Of a DNA stretch of 64,000 bases, positions 17,788 through 24,344 are shown one piece after another. The position numbers were made by a program, and so were the translations under genes. Every line of letters starts with the position of its first letter. The first letter of the stretch is position 1. The DNA comes from Bog-473 sp963840435 (GTDB lineage Bacteria; Actinomycetota; Acidimicrobiia; Acidimicrobiales; RAAP-2). The DNA is taken from contig CAWIYY010000006.1 in the NCBI GenBank assembly GCA_963840435.1, positions 124,001-188,000 of the forward strand, in the 5' to 3' direction. The notes beneath the pieces are model-generated. The model saw only the letters and a program-made list of their open reading frames with translations, did no database searches and was not told the origin of the DNA.

Positions 17788-18075
17788 CTACACCATCGTC
17801 AGGTTTTCTGTTGCGCTGAAGCGATTTGTCGTGGCGACCACGAGCGCATGCGTTTCGTTGTGGATCTGCTCAACGGCGACTCTCAGCAGCTCGGCTTCGG
17901 CTTCGCTCTTGGCGACGGCCGTCAGCCGTGAGGGGGCATCATGAAGGCTGTCCCGGAGGGAACCGAATATTCGTTCCGTCACGGTTCGCCTCTGAAATCC
18001 AGTCCAGCAACGCCGTAACCCTTCAGTCAAACGCCGGTTCCCATCCAGAGAGCCGGTGGACGTGCCAGCCGGCAT
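17788..18075 (-). CDS. Small hypothetical protein upstream of the PAS-GGDEF-EAL gene
   Basis: Up to 95 aa. The C-terminal 60 residues look protein-like and helical (AVAKSEAEAELLRVAVEQIH), while the first 30 are Arg-rich and may be untranslated; an internal GTG giving VTERIFGSLRDSL is an alternative start. No recognised domain. It ends 35 bp before the PAS-GGDEF-EAL start on the same strand, so it may be the first gene of that operon. A real gene is likely but not certain. Confidence 0.4.
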   Translation of the reverse strand: MPAGTSTGSLDGNRRLTEGLRRCWTGFQRRTVTERIFGSLRDSLHDAPSRLTAVAKSEAEAELLRVAVEQIHNETHALVVATTNRFSATENLTMV

Positions 18076-18280
18076 TTCCGCGGCCGTCTTGGTGAGGCGC
18101 CTGTTCGAGTCCGAGTGTGGAGGGAAACGTGTCGAGTCCGATCGTCACGCCCCAAGCCTGTGACGATTCGCCGCAGGCCCGGACGTCGATCAACCGACCG
18201 TGGAGCTGGGGTCACCGGTCACACGGGCATTGCGCCGACGAGGCGAGAGGGCAATAATTGAGTCTGGGAGGAGTTCGACC

Positions 18281-19036
18281 ATGGGCTCAGGCGACCGTCC
18301 ATTGACCGTTGATCAGGACTCCCTCTCCGAATTGTCTCAGAGTGTCTCTCAAATAGCAGGTGCACTATTCGCGGCGGGCAACGTCCTAGAGACCCTGACC
18401 AGTGTGGCCGAGTTAGCCGTGGCGACAATCGAGGGTTGTGACTTTTCCGGAATCGTCACCATCGACACAGGCGTGCCCACGACTCCTGTACTCACGGACC
18501 CGATGGTGCTCGCGGTTGACGCGATACAACAACGCACCGGTGAGGGGCCCTCAATGGATGCCATTGCGCATCGGATCATCGTCTCTGTCGACGACCTCAA
18601 GACGGACCTTCGCTGGCCGCTCTTCTCGCCACAGGCGGTGATCGAAGGGATCCGAAGCGCGCTCTCACTTCCGTTGGCGCCTAACTCTCAAGATGGTGCG
18701 TTGAATCTCTACGCTCTCTACCCCGCGGCCTTTGGTGTCGTCGACCGTGCCAAGGCAACAATCCTCGCTTCGTTGGCTAGCCTCGCCGTGTCCGTTGCCC
18801 ACTCCCATGAAGACGAAGAGCGCCGGGCCGAGAACCTTCATGCCGCCTTGGGCACTCGGGAGACGATTGGAGAGGCGTTAGGCATTCTCATGGAACGAGA
18901 GCGCATCACGGCGGACCAAGCTTTCGACATCTTGCGTCGAGCTTCCCAGCACCTCAATATCAAGCTTCGAGACGTTGCCCAGAATCTCGTAGACACTGGG
19001 GAGAGCCCCGATACGGGCAAGTCCTCCACTTCGTAA
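18281..19036 (+). CDS. GAF-ANTAR regulator
   Basis: 251 aa from ATG 18281, with GGGAGGAG 8-15 nt upstream; codons before it are not protein-like. A GAF sensor domain covers about residues 15-165 (ISQ..AGALFAAGNVLETLT, EGPSMDAI, LSLPLA). A C-terminal ANTAR domain covers about 185-240 (RETIGEALGILMERERITAD, AFDILRRASQHLNIKLRDVA). ANTAR proteins bind paired RNA hairpins and usually prevent transcription termination. It opens a plus-strand run with the STAS-GAF-ANTAR gene, divergent from the GGDEF/EAL genes. Confidence 0.9.
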   Translation: MGSGDRPLTVDQDSLSELSQSVSQIAGALFAAGNVLETLTSVAELAVATIEGCDFSGIVTIDTGVPTTPVLTDPMVLAVDAIQQRTGEGPSMDAIAHRIIVSVDDLKTDLRWPLFSPQAVIEGIRSALSLPLAPNSQDGALNLYALYPAAFGVVDRAKATILASLASLAVSVAHSHEDEERRAENLHAALGTRETIGEALGILMERERITADQAFDILRRASQHLNIKLRDVAQNLVDTGESPDTGKSSTS

Positions 19037-19153
19037 GCAGGCCATGAACCAGAGCATCTGAGCCGGGGCTCAATGCCGGCCGCTGTCACGCGTCGACGGT
19101 CCACGCAGAAGAGTCCGTTCGTTGTGCGAGGAGGTAGTAGACTTTTATCGCTT

Positions 19154-19244
19154 ACCTTCAACATCGAGGGGTTCACCGAGGACGGCCTGCGCCGCCCGCT
19201 ACAGCCAGAGGCGTTTAGCGCCTCCCCCGGATTCCTTTGAAGGT
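19154..19244 (+). repeat. Stem-rich 91-nt leader element, copy 1
   Basis: ACCTTCAA (19154-19161) pairs with TTGAAGGT (19237-19244) as an 8-bp outer stem. Inside are a CGGC/GCCG hairpin (19182-19193, loop CTGC), a GAGGCG/CGCCTC hairpin (19208-19213 with 19219-19224, loop TTTAG) and a GGGG/CCCC pairing option. It ends 122 nt before the STAS-GAF-ANTAR start on the same strand. Copy 2 at 21419-21508 is about 88% identical, with most differences in loops or linkers. A structured 5' leader RNA is the best reading; a DNA element cannot be excluded. Confidence 0.5.
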
Positions 19245-19366
19245 ACGTTGTGTCGTTCTTCCGCCACCCCGAGACGCAATAGGACCTATCGCTGGGCGTC
19301 AGGAGGTTGTGGCGGGCGGCGCAGGCCGGCCTTCGCTGATGAAGTTCTCCGAGGCGAGTCTTCGCC

Positions 19367-20500
19367 ATGTCTTTGTTCAACGATCCGTCCCTTTTCAGGA
19401 TCACAACCTCGTTCGAGGGACCGAGAGCGGTCCTGGCTCTCCATGGCAGGGTCGAGAGTCTGGCCGCCTTCGACTTCTGGGCGGCCTTGGCGGGCGCCAT
19501 CGATCTGCATCGCTCCGAGGTGGTACTTGATCTCTCCGAACTCGACTTCATAGGAGCCGCTGGGTTGGTGGCGTTGGCAAGTGCGGAGAAGAGCTTCGCC
19601 CACGCCGGTGTTGAGTTGACCATCCGGACACCCTCGCCGCTCTTGCGACGATGTGTCGGTGCCATGGAGCTAACAGAGGTGGATCGCCTTGATCATGCAC
19701 TTGCGAGGCTCGGTGATCTGGGTCATCTCGGCCAGGAGCAGTTCATGGAGCCGCGCCCCCCTTCCCTGTCGTCAATCACCCAGGACTCATCCATGGATCT
19801 GAAACGGGTGACCGCCATTCCGACTGATTCCGGGGTGGTCGATGGCGCACTGCGGCTTGTCGTCGAACTAACCCAGACGTCCGTGAGCGGAGCCGACGGG
19901 GTCAGCGTTTCACTGCTCCGTCACGGAGGACTCCGGACCGTGGCCGCCACTGACGAGACCATCATGGAGATGGACACCGATCAATACGACACTGGGGAGG
20001 GACCCTGTGTCGATGCCTCTCGACTGGGACGTTGGTTCCACGCCGAATCCTTGGAAACCGAGATCAGATGGCCGTCGTTCACACCCCTGGCCCGATCCCT
20101 GGGGATTATGGCCATCCTGTCCTCGCCTCTCACTGCCGCCGGGGAGCCCGTCGGCGCCCTCAATATTTACTCGCGGACCGCATCGATATTTGATCTCGAA
20201 GCTCAACACACGGCCGCAGGGTTTGCCCACAAAGCCTCCTTGATCCTGGGTGATGCCCGGGCCGGGACGACTGACGCGCGGCTGGCTGTTCGATTCCAAG
20301 AAGCCTTGCGGACTCGAGACATCATCTCCACAGCCAAGGGAATCGTCATGGAGCGTGACAGCCTCAACGAGGATGACGCCTTCACCAAACTTCTGCGCCA
20401 GTCAATCAAGAGCGGAGTGTCGCTGCTGACTCGAGCCGAAGGGTTCGCGCTCTCGACTGAGCAGCCAGGTCTCGCATCTGAGTGTCCATCAGATGACTGA
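19367..20500 (+). CDS. STAS-GAF-ANTAR regulator
   Basis: 377 aa. A STAS domain (about 5-110; EVVLDLSELDFIGAAGLVAL resembles anti-sigma-antagonist folds) is followed by a GAF domain (about 155-290; DTGEGPCVDASRLGRWFHAE, MAILSSPL, ALNIYS) and an ANTAR domain (about 305-360; TRDIISTAKGIVMERDSLNE). STAS would allow contact with an anti-sigma or kinase partner, GAF would bind a ligand and ANTAR would bind RNA. The phospho-acceptor position in STAS reads DFIGAAGL, without the usual Ser, so partner-switch phosphorylation is doubtful. Its stop overlaps the next gene by 8 bp (ATGACTGA). The stem-rich element lies in its leader. Confidence 0.88.
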   Translation: MSLFNDPSLFRITTSFEGPRAVLALHGRVESLAAFDFWAALAGAIDLHRSEVVLDLSELDFIGAAGLVALASAEKSFAHAGVELTIRTPSPLLRRCVGAMELTEVDRLDHALARLGDLGHLGQEQFMEPRPPSLSSITQDSSMDLKRVTAIPTDSGVVDGALRLVVELTQTSVSGADGVSVSLLRHGGLRTVAATDETIMEMDTDQYDTGEGPCVDASRLGRWFHAESLETEIRWPSFTPLARSLGIMAILSSPLTAAGEPVGALNIYSRTASIFDLEAQHTAAGFAHKASLILGDARAGTTDARLAVRFQEALRTRDIISTAKGIVMERDSLNEDDAFTKLLRQSIKSGVSLLTRAEGFALSTEQPGLASECPSDD

Positions 20501-20759
20501 GCGAGCGATTGATGAGCTGGACTCGTTCAGACAACAAGCCGGACTCTCGCACGGAGAGCTGTGGCTCCGCTACTTCGAACTGGGAGGCATGAGCACCGGA
20601 TTTGAGCTAGAGGCGTTCCTTTACGGGATGCTCCTCCCGAGCACGCACGACCGCAATGTCATCGTGCATGCGATCAACGAACGATTCGGTGAGCTCGGGA
20701 GAAACCACCCCGTTGCGTATTCGAAGGATCTCAACCCTCCAGATCCGAAGAGTTCGTAG
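20493..20759 (+). CDS. 88-aa conserved protein of unknown function, copy 1
   Basis: 88 aa, soluble, predicted mainly helical. The core reads AGLSHGELWLRYFELGGM, followed by LEAFLYGMLLP, VHAINERFGELG and NHPVAYSKDL. It overlaps the STAS-GAF-ANTAR gene by 8 bp and is followed 20 bp later by a PilZ gene, so it is translationally coupled into a signalling operon. A paralogue at 21803-22069 is about 70% identical over the same length. I recognise no domain. A partner or adaptor for the ANTAR or PilZ protein is inferred only from context. Confidence 0.75.
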   Translation: MTERAIDELDSFRQQAGLSHGELWLRYFELGGMSTGFELEAFLYGMLLPSTHDRNVIVHAINERFGELGRNHPVAYSKDLNPPDPKSS

Positions 20760-20779
20760 AGGGCACGAGGAGAGTGAAT

Positions 20780-21154
20780 ATGGAGCATCGCCGGCGAGAC
20801 CCACGCCAACCTGCCGGTTGGCGTGGGTTGTGTCGTATTGAAGGCGACTCCATTGTCGGCTGGCGAGACTGTCGGGTCGTCGACATATCGGTGCTCGGAC
20901 TCGGGATAACGCTCCAATACCCAAGGCCCTCCGAGCTGGTGGGGCGTGGTCTCTCGGTGGAAGTTCCAGCCATTGGGGACGCATTCAAGAACCGATTCGA
21001 AGGCCAGATCAAAAATGCCACAGAATCGATCGCTGGGGCTCCCGTCCGAGTCGGGTTGGAGTTAGTCGACCTGTCGAAAGCGGAGCAGGGGATGCTCGCC
21101 CTCTGGTCCACCCTCAGCCACGGTTCCAGGGAAATGCTTGCCAAGCATGTCTGA
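20780..21154 (+). CDS. PilZ-type c-di-GMP-binding protein
   Basis: 124 aa from ATG 20780, with CGAGGAGA 7-14 nt upstream; GTG 20774 is an alternative. The PilZ signature is present: an Arg-rich RxxxR at the N-terminus (HRRRDPRQP) and DISVLGLG, matching the (D/N)xSxxG loop, about 30 residues later. The rest is a single beta-barrel (VEVPAIGDAFKNRFEGQIKN, VRVGLELVDLS). It would be the c-di-GMP receptor of a cluster that also makes and degrades the nucleotide. A frame-broken relative follows the second duplicated 88-aa gene. Confidence 0.75.
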   Translation: MEHRRRDPRQPAGWRGLCRIEGDSIVGWRDCRVVDISVLGLGITLQYPRPSELVGRGLSVEVPAIGDAFKNRFEGQIKNATESIAGAPVRVGLELVDLSKAEQGMLALWSTLSHGSREMLAKHV

Positions 21155-21418
21155 GCCTTGCGAAATGCCGAGTCCCACCGCAGGCTGACGTTCAGGACAC
21201 CCCTTCATACGCGGTCGGCTGGTGCCGATGATGCATTCGGGAGACGGCCGAATCACAAGTGAACAAAGAGTCCGATGCCGATCGGAAGGGCATGGGGCCC
21301 ACGCAATTGCCCAACGACTCAGTCATCTTCCGCACGTCCGAGCGGTGGGCTGAAATACCAACTTCGCAACCGCAAAAATACCGTGCGTTTTCGCGAGAAG
21401 TGGTATAGCGTCACACAC

Positions 21419-21508
21419 ACCTTCAACATCGAGGGGTTCATTGAGGACGGCTTGCGCCGCCCGCCACAGCAAGAGGCGCCTGGCGCCTCCCCCTGATTCC
21501 CTGAAGGT
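21419..21508 (+). repeat. Stem-rich 90-nt leader element, copy 2
   Basis: Same layout as copy 1: ACCTTCA (21419-21425) pairs with TGAAGGT (21502-21508), with an inner CGGC/GCCG hairpin (loop TTGC) and GAGGCG/CGCCTC (21473-21478 with 21484-21489, loop CCTGG). Relative to copy 1 there are ten substitutions and one deletion; most fall in loops or linkers and one breaks a terminal pair of the outer stem. It lies 131 nt before the STAS remnant. Confidence 0.5.
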
Positions 21509-21639
21509 TCGACGTCTCGTTTTACCGCCACCCCTGAGACGGATCGCGCCTGAGCCATCTGGGATCGGATGGATGTGGCGAGCGGCGCTGGCCGGCCTTT
21601 TGGAATCCGGTTTTCGCGAACTGAACGTTCGCTCAGTCC

Positions 21640-21810
21640 ATGATCAACGATCGGTGCGGTTTTCAGGTTACGACTTCGCTCGAAAGACAAATGGCTGTCG
21701 CCACCCCCCACGGGAGGGTCGAAAGTCCAGGTGCCATCGAGCCCTTGGCAGCGTTGGCAGGCGTCATTGACCGCCTGTATAGCGAATCTGAGCACCGACC
21801 TGATGACTGA
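21640..21810 (+). pseudogene. Internally deleted STAS-GAF-ANTAR remnant
   Basis: A 56-codon frame starts MINDRCGFQVTTSLE. It aligns with the first 50 or so residues of the intact STAS-GAF-ANTAR protein (shared TTS, HGRVES, ALAG.ID), then jumps to a tail (ESEHRPDD) equivalent to the last residues of the long gene (SECPSDD). About 1 kb covering most of STAS, all of GAF and all of ANTAR is missing, yet the frame and the ATGACTGA overlap with the following 88-aa gene are kept. It is either a decaying copy or a short coupling peptide that maintains translation of the downstream gene. Confidence 0.65.
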
Positions 21811-22069
21811 CCGAGGGAGAGATGAGCTAGATGCGTTCAGACAAGAGGCCGGACTATCACACGGGGAGCTGTGGTTCCGCTACTTCGAATTGGGTGGCAT
21901 GAAGAGCGCTCTCGAACTCGAGGCGGTTCTCTGCGGCGTATTCCTGCCCAGCGACCACGAGCGTGACGTGATCGCCCACGCGATCAATGAGCGTTTCGTG
22001 GAACTCGGGAAGAACCACCCCGTCGCCTATTCGAAGGATCTCAAGCCTGACGCCGAGAGACCGGCTTAA
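21803..22069 (+). CDS. 88-aa conserved protein of unknown function, copy 2
   Basis: 88 aa, colinear with copy 1 and without gaps: AGLSHGELWFRYFELGGM, HAINERFVELGKNHPVAYSK. It begins inside the stop of the STAS remnant (ATGACTGA overlap), exactly as copy 1 overlaps its intact neighbour. It has stayed full-length and conservative while genes on both sides have decayed, which suggests selection on the protein. No domain recognised. Confidence 0.7.
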   Translation: MTDRGRDELDAFRQEAGLSHGELWFRYFELGGMKSALELEAVLCGVFLPSDHERDVIAHAINERFVELGKNHPVAYSKDLKPDAERPA

Positions 22070-22084
22070 AACACAAGGGTCATC

Positions 22085-22250
22085 GTGGAGCGCCGATGGT
22101 GCAACAGGCCGCCAAGCTCACGACTGGCGTGTGCCGTGTCTCGTCGGAGGCGAGTCAGTTGTCAACAGTAGTTTTTCGGCCATCACGGTCATCGGACTCA
22201 GGTTCACGTTCCACATCTGCAGGCGCTCCGTACCGACCCTCCAGGCGTGA
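22085..22250 (+). pseudogene. Frame-broken PilZ remnant
   Basis: GTG 22085 begins VERRWCNRPP, matching the PilZ start MEHRRRDPRQ, but this frame stops soon after. The continuation is in another frame and reads DWRVPCLVGGESVV, then FSAITVIGLRFTFHICRRS. It aligns with GWRGLCRIEGDSIV and DISVLGLGITLQYPRPS of the intact PilZ protein at 20780. The DxSxxG loop is degraded (AITVIG), and the frame ends at 22250, well short of full length. Confidence 0.6.
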
Positions 22251-22298
22251 CTCACCCAACACATTGAAACCCATGGCCTGATGGGTCGCAGCCCCAAG

Positions 22299-22652
22299 TC
22301 ATTTGGTACTTCTGGTCGCTCCGGGTGGCCGGACCTCGGCTCTACGTTCTTTGCCCGCCCACTCTCTTTTTGATGTTTTGGATCGACGCTCCTTGGCTGC
22401 GGGGCTGAATCGGTGCTCTGCACCCTGAGGCGTAATTCCTCCAACGGCCTCTCCAATCTCCCGCCAGCTGGCGCCGTGATCTCGGGCCGCCATCGCCGCG
22501 TCGTGACACAACCGATCCGCCGACCGCCGCAAAAGGTCTGCGAAGCGAAGGAGGGCGAGTGATCCCTCACGGCCCTCGGGAGTATCAGTCACAAGTTCGG
22601 CTCGACCCCTTTGTATGAGGGACTCGATCGTGGTCGCGGCGTCAGTCGACAT
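22299..22652 (-). CDS. Small putative HTH regulator
   Basis: 117 aa from ATG 22652; an in-frame ATG at 22688 lies beyond the promoter. Residues about 40-85 (RRSADRLCHDAAMAARDHGA, SWREIGEAVGGITPQGAEHRF) resemble the short sigma/HTH-like module used by many actinobacterial small regulators, followed by a basic Lys/Arg-rich tail. A -10 box TTATGC (22665-22660) ends 7 nt before the ATG, indicating a leaderless start. The gene is divergent from a membrane-anchored secreted protein across an operator-like region, so it probably regulates both genes. Confidence 0.6.
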   Translation of the reverse strand: MSTDAATTIESLIQRGRAELVTDTPEGREGSLALLRFADLLRRSADRLCHDAAMAARDHGASWREIGEAVGGITPQGAEHRFSPAAKERRSKTSKREWAGKERRAEVRPPGATRSTK

Positions 22653-22659
22653 AGGGCCA

Positions 22660-22688
22660 GCATAAGGCCAGTCCGCCGGTAGTTTCAA
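22660..22688 (-). promoter_or_regulatory. Promoter of the small HTH gene
   Basis: On the minus strand TTGAAA (22688-22683), a 17-nt spacer and TTATGC (22665-22660) fit a housekeeping promoter. Transcription would begin close to the ATG at 22652. Confidence 0.5.
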
Positions 22689-22695
22689 CTAGATG

Positions 22696-22752
22696 TTGAC
22701 AACTATGTGTTGACAACCATGTGTTGAGGTGTTACTTTTCAACACATGGTTG
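22696..22752 (+). promoter_or_regulatory. Promoter buried in a 14-bp inverted-repeat operator
   Basis: TTGACA (22710-22715), a 17-nt spacer and TACTTT (22733-22738) make a near-ideal promoter, 7 nt from ATG 22746. CAACCATGTGTTGA (22714-22727) is the exact reverse complement of 22739-22752, bracketing the -10 box and covering the start codon. TGTTGACAAC also occurs twice in direct repeat (22695 and 22708). This is a strong candidate operator, probably for the divergent HTH protein. Confidence 0.6.
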
Positions 22753-23561
22753 ATCCCGTCCGCGACGTGTCCCTCCTCAACGGCCAAGCTGAGCGGAGGC
22801 GGATTCGCCCGTTCTTGCGGATTGGTCGAGCTCGGGTTCGCATCCACGCTCGCCGGCAGCTCGCCGCCCTTGCGGCGACCCTTCTGGTTGGGGCGGTCAT
22901 GGCATGGAACTTCTCAGGAGGTGCTTCGACCGCGCACGTGTCGGTTCCACGATCGAGCGCGGCGATTGTGCACAAGATCGATGCCGTGGCTGCCAGCCAT
23001 CCTGAAACCACGACCACCCTTGTTGTCGTGCCCCCGGTGGCGACGACGACCTCCACGACCTCCACGACCTCCACGACCTCAGAACCGGCTCCGGTGAAGG
23101 CGCCCTCGGTCGCAACGCCCGTTCCGGTTGTCGCTTCGGCGACCGCCGCACCCTCTGTGGCCGAGTTGGTGGCCGATGTGGAAGCCGCAGGTGTGGAGCC
23201 GGGGTCGAACTGGAGTTGGAGCGTGGGGGACACTGCGGCGCACTGTGGTCCGATGACTGGCGCCGGGACGGGATGCACCTACGGATCGAACGGCCTCGAG
23301 TACAGCGTGTTTGCCGGGTCGCCCACGCTTGCCCTCGTTGCCCATGAGCTGGCCAATGCTGAGACACAGAATGACGCCGTGCCGAGCCTCCTGAACGAAG
23401 TGGCTGTGGTGGCCGCCGGGTCGTCATGGTCACCAACCGATGCCGTGGCCTCATGCCTGGTGGCGCACTTCATGGGAATCCAGGATCAGGCGGCTGGGTC
23501 CTGGCAATGCCCCTCTGCGCTGGCCACGACTGTTGCCGCCAATATCCACGACTCGCTCTGA
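22746..23561 (+). CDS. Membrane-anchored secreted protein with Thr/Ser linker and HExxN motif
   Basis: 271 aa. A basic cytoplasmic start (RRRIRPFLRIGRARVRIHAR) precedes one membrane helix (about 38-56), then a Thr/Ser/Pro/Val linker with STTSTTSTTS, then an extracellular domain of about 120 residues. That domain has four cysteines (AHCGPM, TGCTYG, ASCLVA, WQCP) and LVAHELANAETQND, which resembles a zinc-peptidase HExxH helix with Asn replacing the second His. It may be a degenerate or non-catalytic relative of a secreted metalloprotease-like domain; no family is certain. ATG 22746 lies inside the operator palindrome, implying leaderless, tightly controlled expression. Confidence 0.7.
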   Translation: MVDPVRDVSLLNGQAERRRIRPFLRIGRARVRIHARRQLAALAATLLVGAVMAWNFSGGASTAHVSVPRSSAAIVHKIDAVAASHPETTTTLVVVPPVATTTSTTSTTSTTSEPAPVKAPSVATPVPVVASATAAPSVAELVADVEAAGVEPGSNWSWSVGDTAAHCGPMTGAGTGCTYGSNGLEYSVFAGSPTLALVAHELANAETQNDAVPSLLNEVAVVAAGSSWSPTDAVASCLVAHFMGIQDQAAGSWQCPSALATTVAANIHDSL

Positions 23562-23660
23562 CTCTCGGTATCGGAACAGGACTCGGCGTGCCGCAAGAGA
23601 CGCCAGGAGCCATCAGAACCAAGAGACGACATCCCCCGAGCGTTGGATCGCAACGCAAGC

Positions 23661-24344
23661 CTACGGAGCGGTGTGAGGCGGAATGAGTGCCACCAGGGAC
23701 GTGTAGACGACGACGTTGGAGAGGTAGTGGCCCGTCTGCTCGTCGAAGGCCCCCCCGCAGGTAACCAATTGGAGCGCGCTGTAGCCGTGCGATGTATAGA
23801 CCAACTGATCTGGAAAGCTCGTCTTTGGGTACATCGTTGCCGAGGTGACGCTGAACCGCGCGGTGACTCCGTCGGCCAGGGTCACATTCACGAGATCTCC
23901 GGTCACGAGCGACCGTAATTCGAAGAACACAGCGGGACCTGCCTGTGAGTCCACGTGTCCCAGGATCACCGCTGAGCCGATCTCGCCTGGGGATGGACCC
24001 AACCCATACCAGCCTGGCTGTTGGATATCGGTCGGAACTTGCACTGTGCCATCGCTATTGAGTCCGAGAGTCGACAATGAGACCGTCAACGAGAGAGCGG
24101 GGATGTTCAGCTCAACGGGTGTGGATCTCGCTGTGGCAAGCACTGCACTCTGCACTGGTGCCGCTGCCTTGGTTTTCGCGGCCCTTGGCACCCTTGCGGA
24201 TGGCGCTGGCCCTGCCAGGGGATGCTGGTGCTCTTGCAGTCCAAGGAGGAGGCATCCCGACCCGAGAAGCGCCAGCGCGCCGGCTATTAACCCCCACGTA
24301 CGCAGCGGGTGACGAAACCCGGCCATCGAATCCATCGGGTTCAT
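23661..24344 (-). CDS. Class F-like sortase
   Basis: 227 aa transpeptidase expected to attach proteins to the cell envelope. A membrane helix (about 17-35), an Ala/Pro linker and a sortase barrel (from about 75) are visible. Catalytic His130 (VILGHVDS) and Cys196 (LVTCGG) are present. The position 12-13 residues after Cys, where the catalytic Arg usually lies, reads HYLSNVVV with no Arg. It overlaps the upstream surface-protein gene by 4 bp (ATGA), so it is a dedicated sortase made with its substrate. Confidence 0.85.
   Translation of the reverse strand: MNPMDSMAGFRHPLRTWGLIAGALALLGSGCLLLGLQEHQHPLAGPAPSARVPRAAKTKAAAPVQSAVLATARSTPVELNIPALSLTVSLSTLGLNSDGTVQVPTDIQQPGWYGLGPSPGEIGSAVILGHVDSQAGPAVFFELRSLVTGDLVNVTLADGVTARFSVTSATMYPKTSFPDQLVYTSHGYSALQLVTCGGAFDEQTGHYLSNVVVYTSLVALIPPHTAP

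Noticed and set aside
19154..19244. Known ANTAR two-hairpin RNA target or c-di-GMP-I riboswitch in the leader element
   Set aside because: The loops are 4-5 nt and lack the hexaloop A-G pattern of ANTAR targets, and the conserved c-di-GMP-I core was not recognised. A new element is reported instead.
18838..19665. Minus-strand frame through the GAF-ANTAR end and the leader element
   Set aside because: Similar spurious frames appear over both copies of the element (RRxPSSxNPSMLKV) because the DNA is duplicated; the residues do not resemble protein outside it.
19105..22260. Insertion sequence or transposon as source of the duplicated block
   Set aside because: No transposase gene or terminal inverted repeats flank the block; the outer stem arms lie inside one element, not at the block ends.
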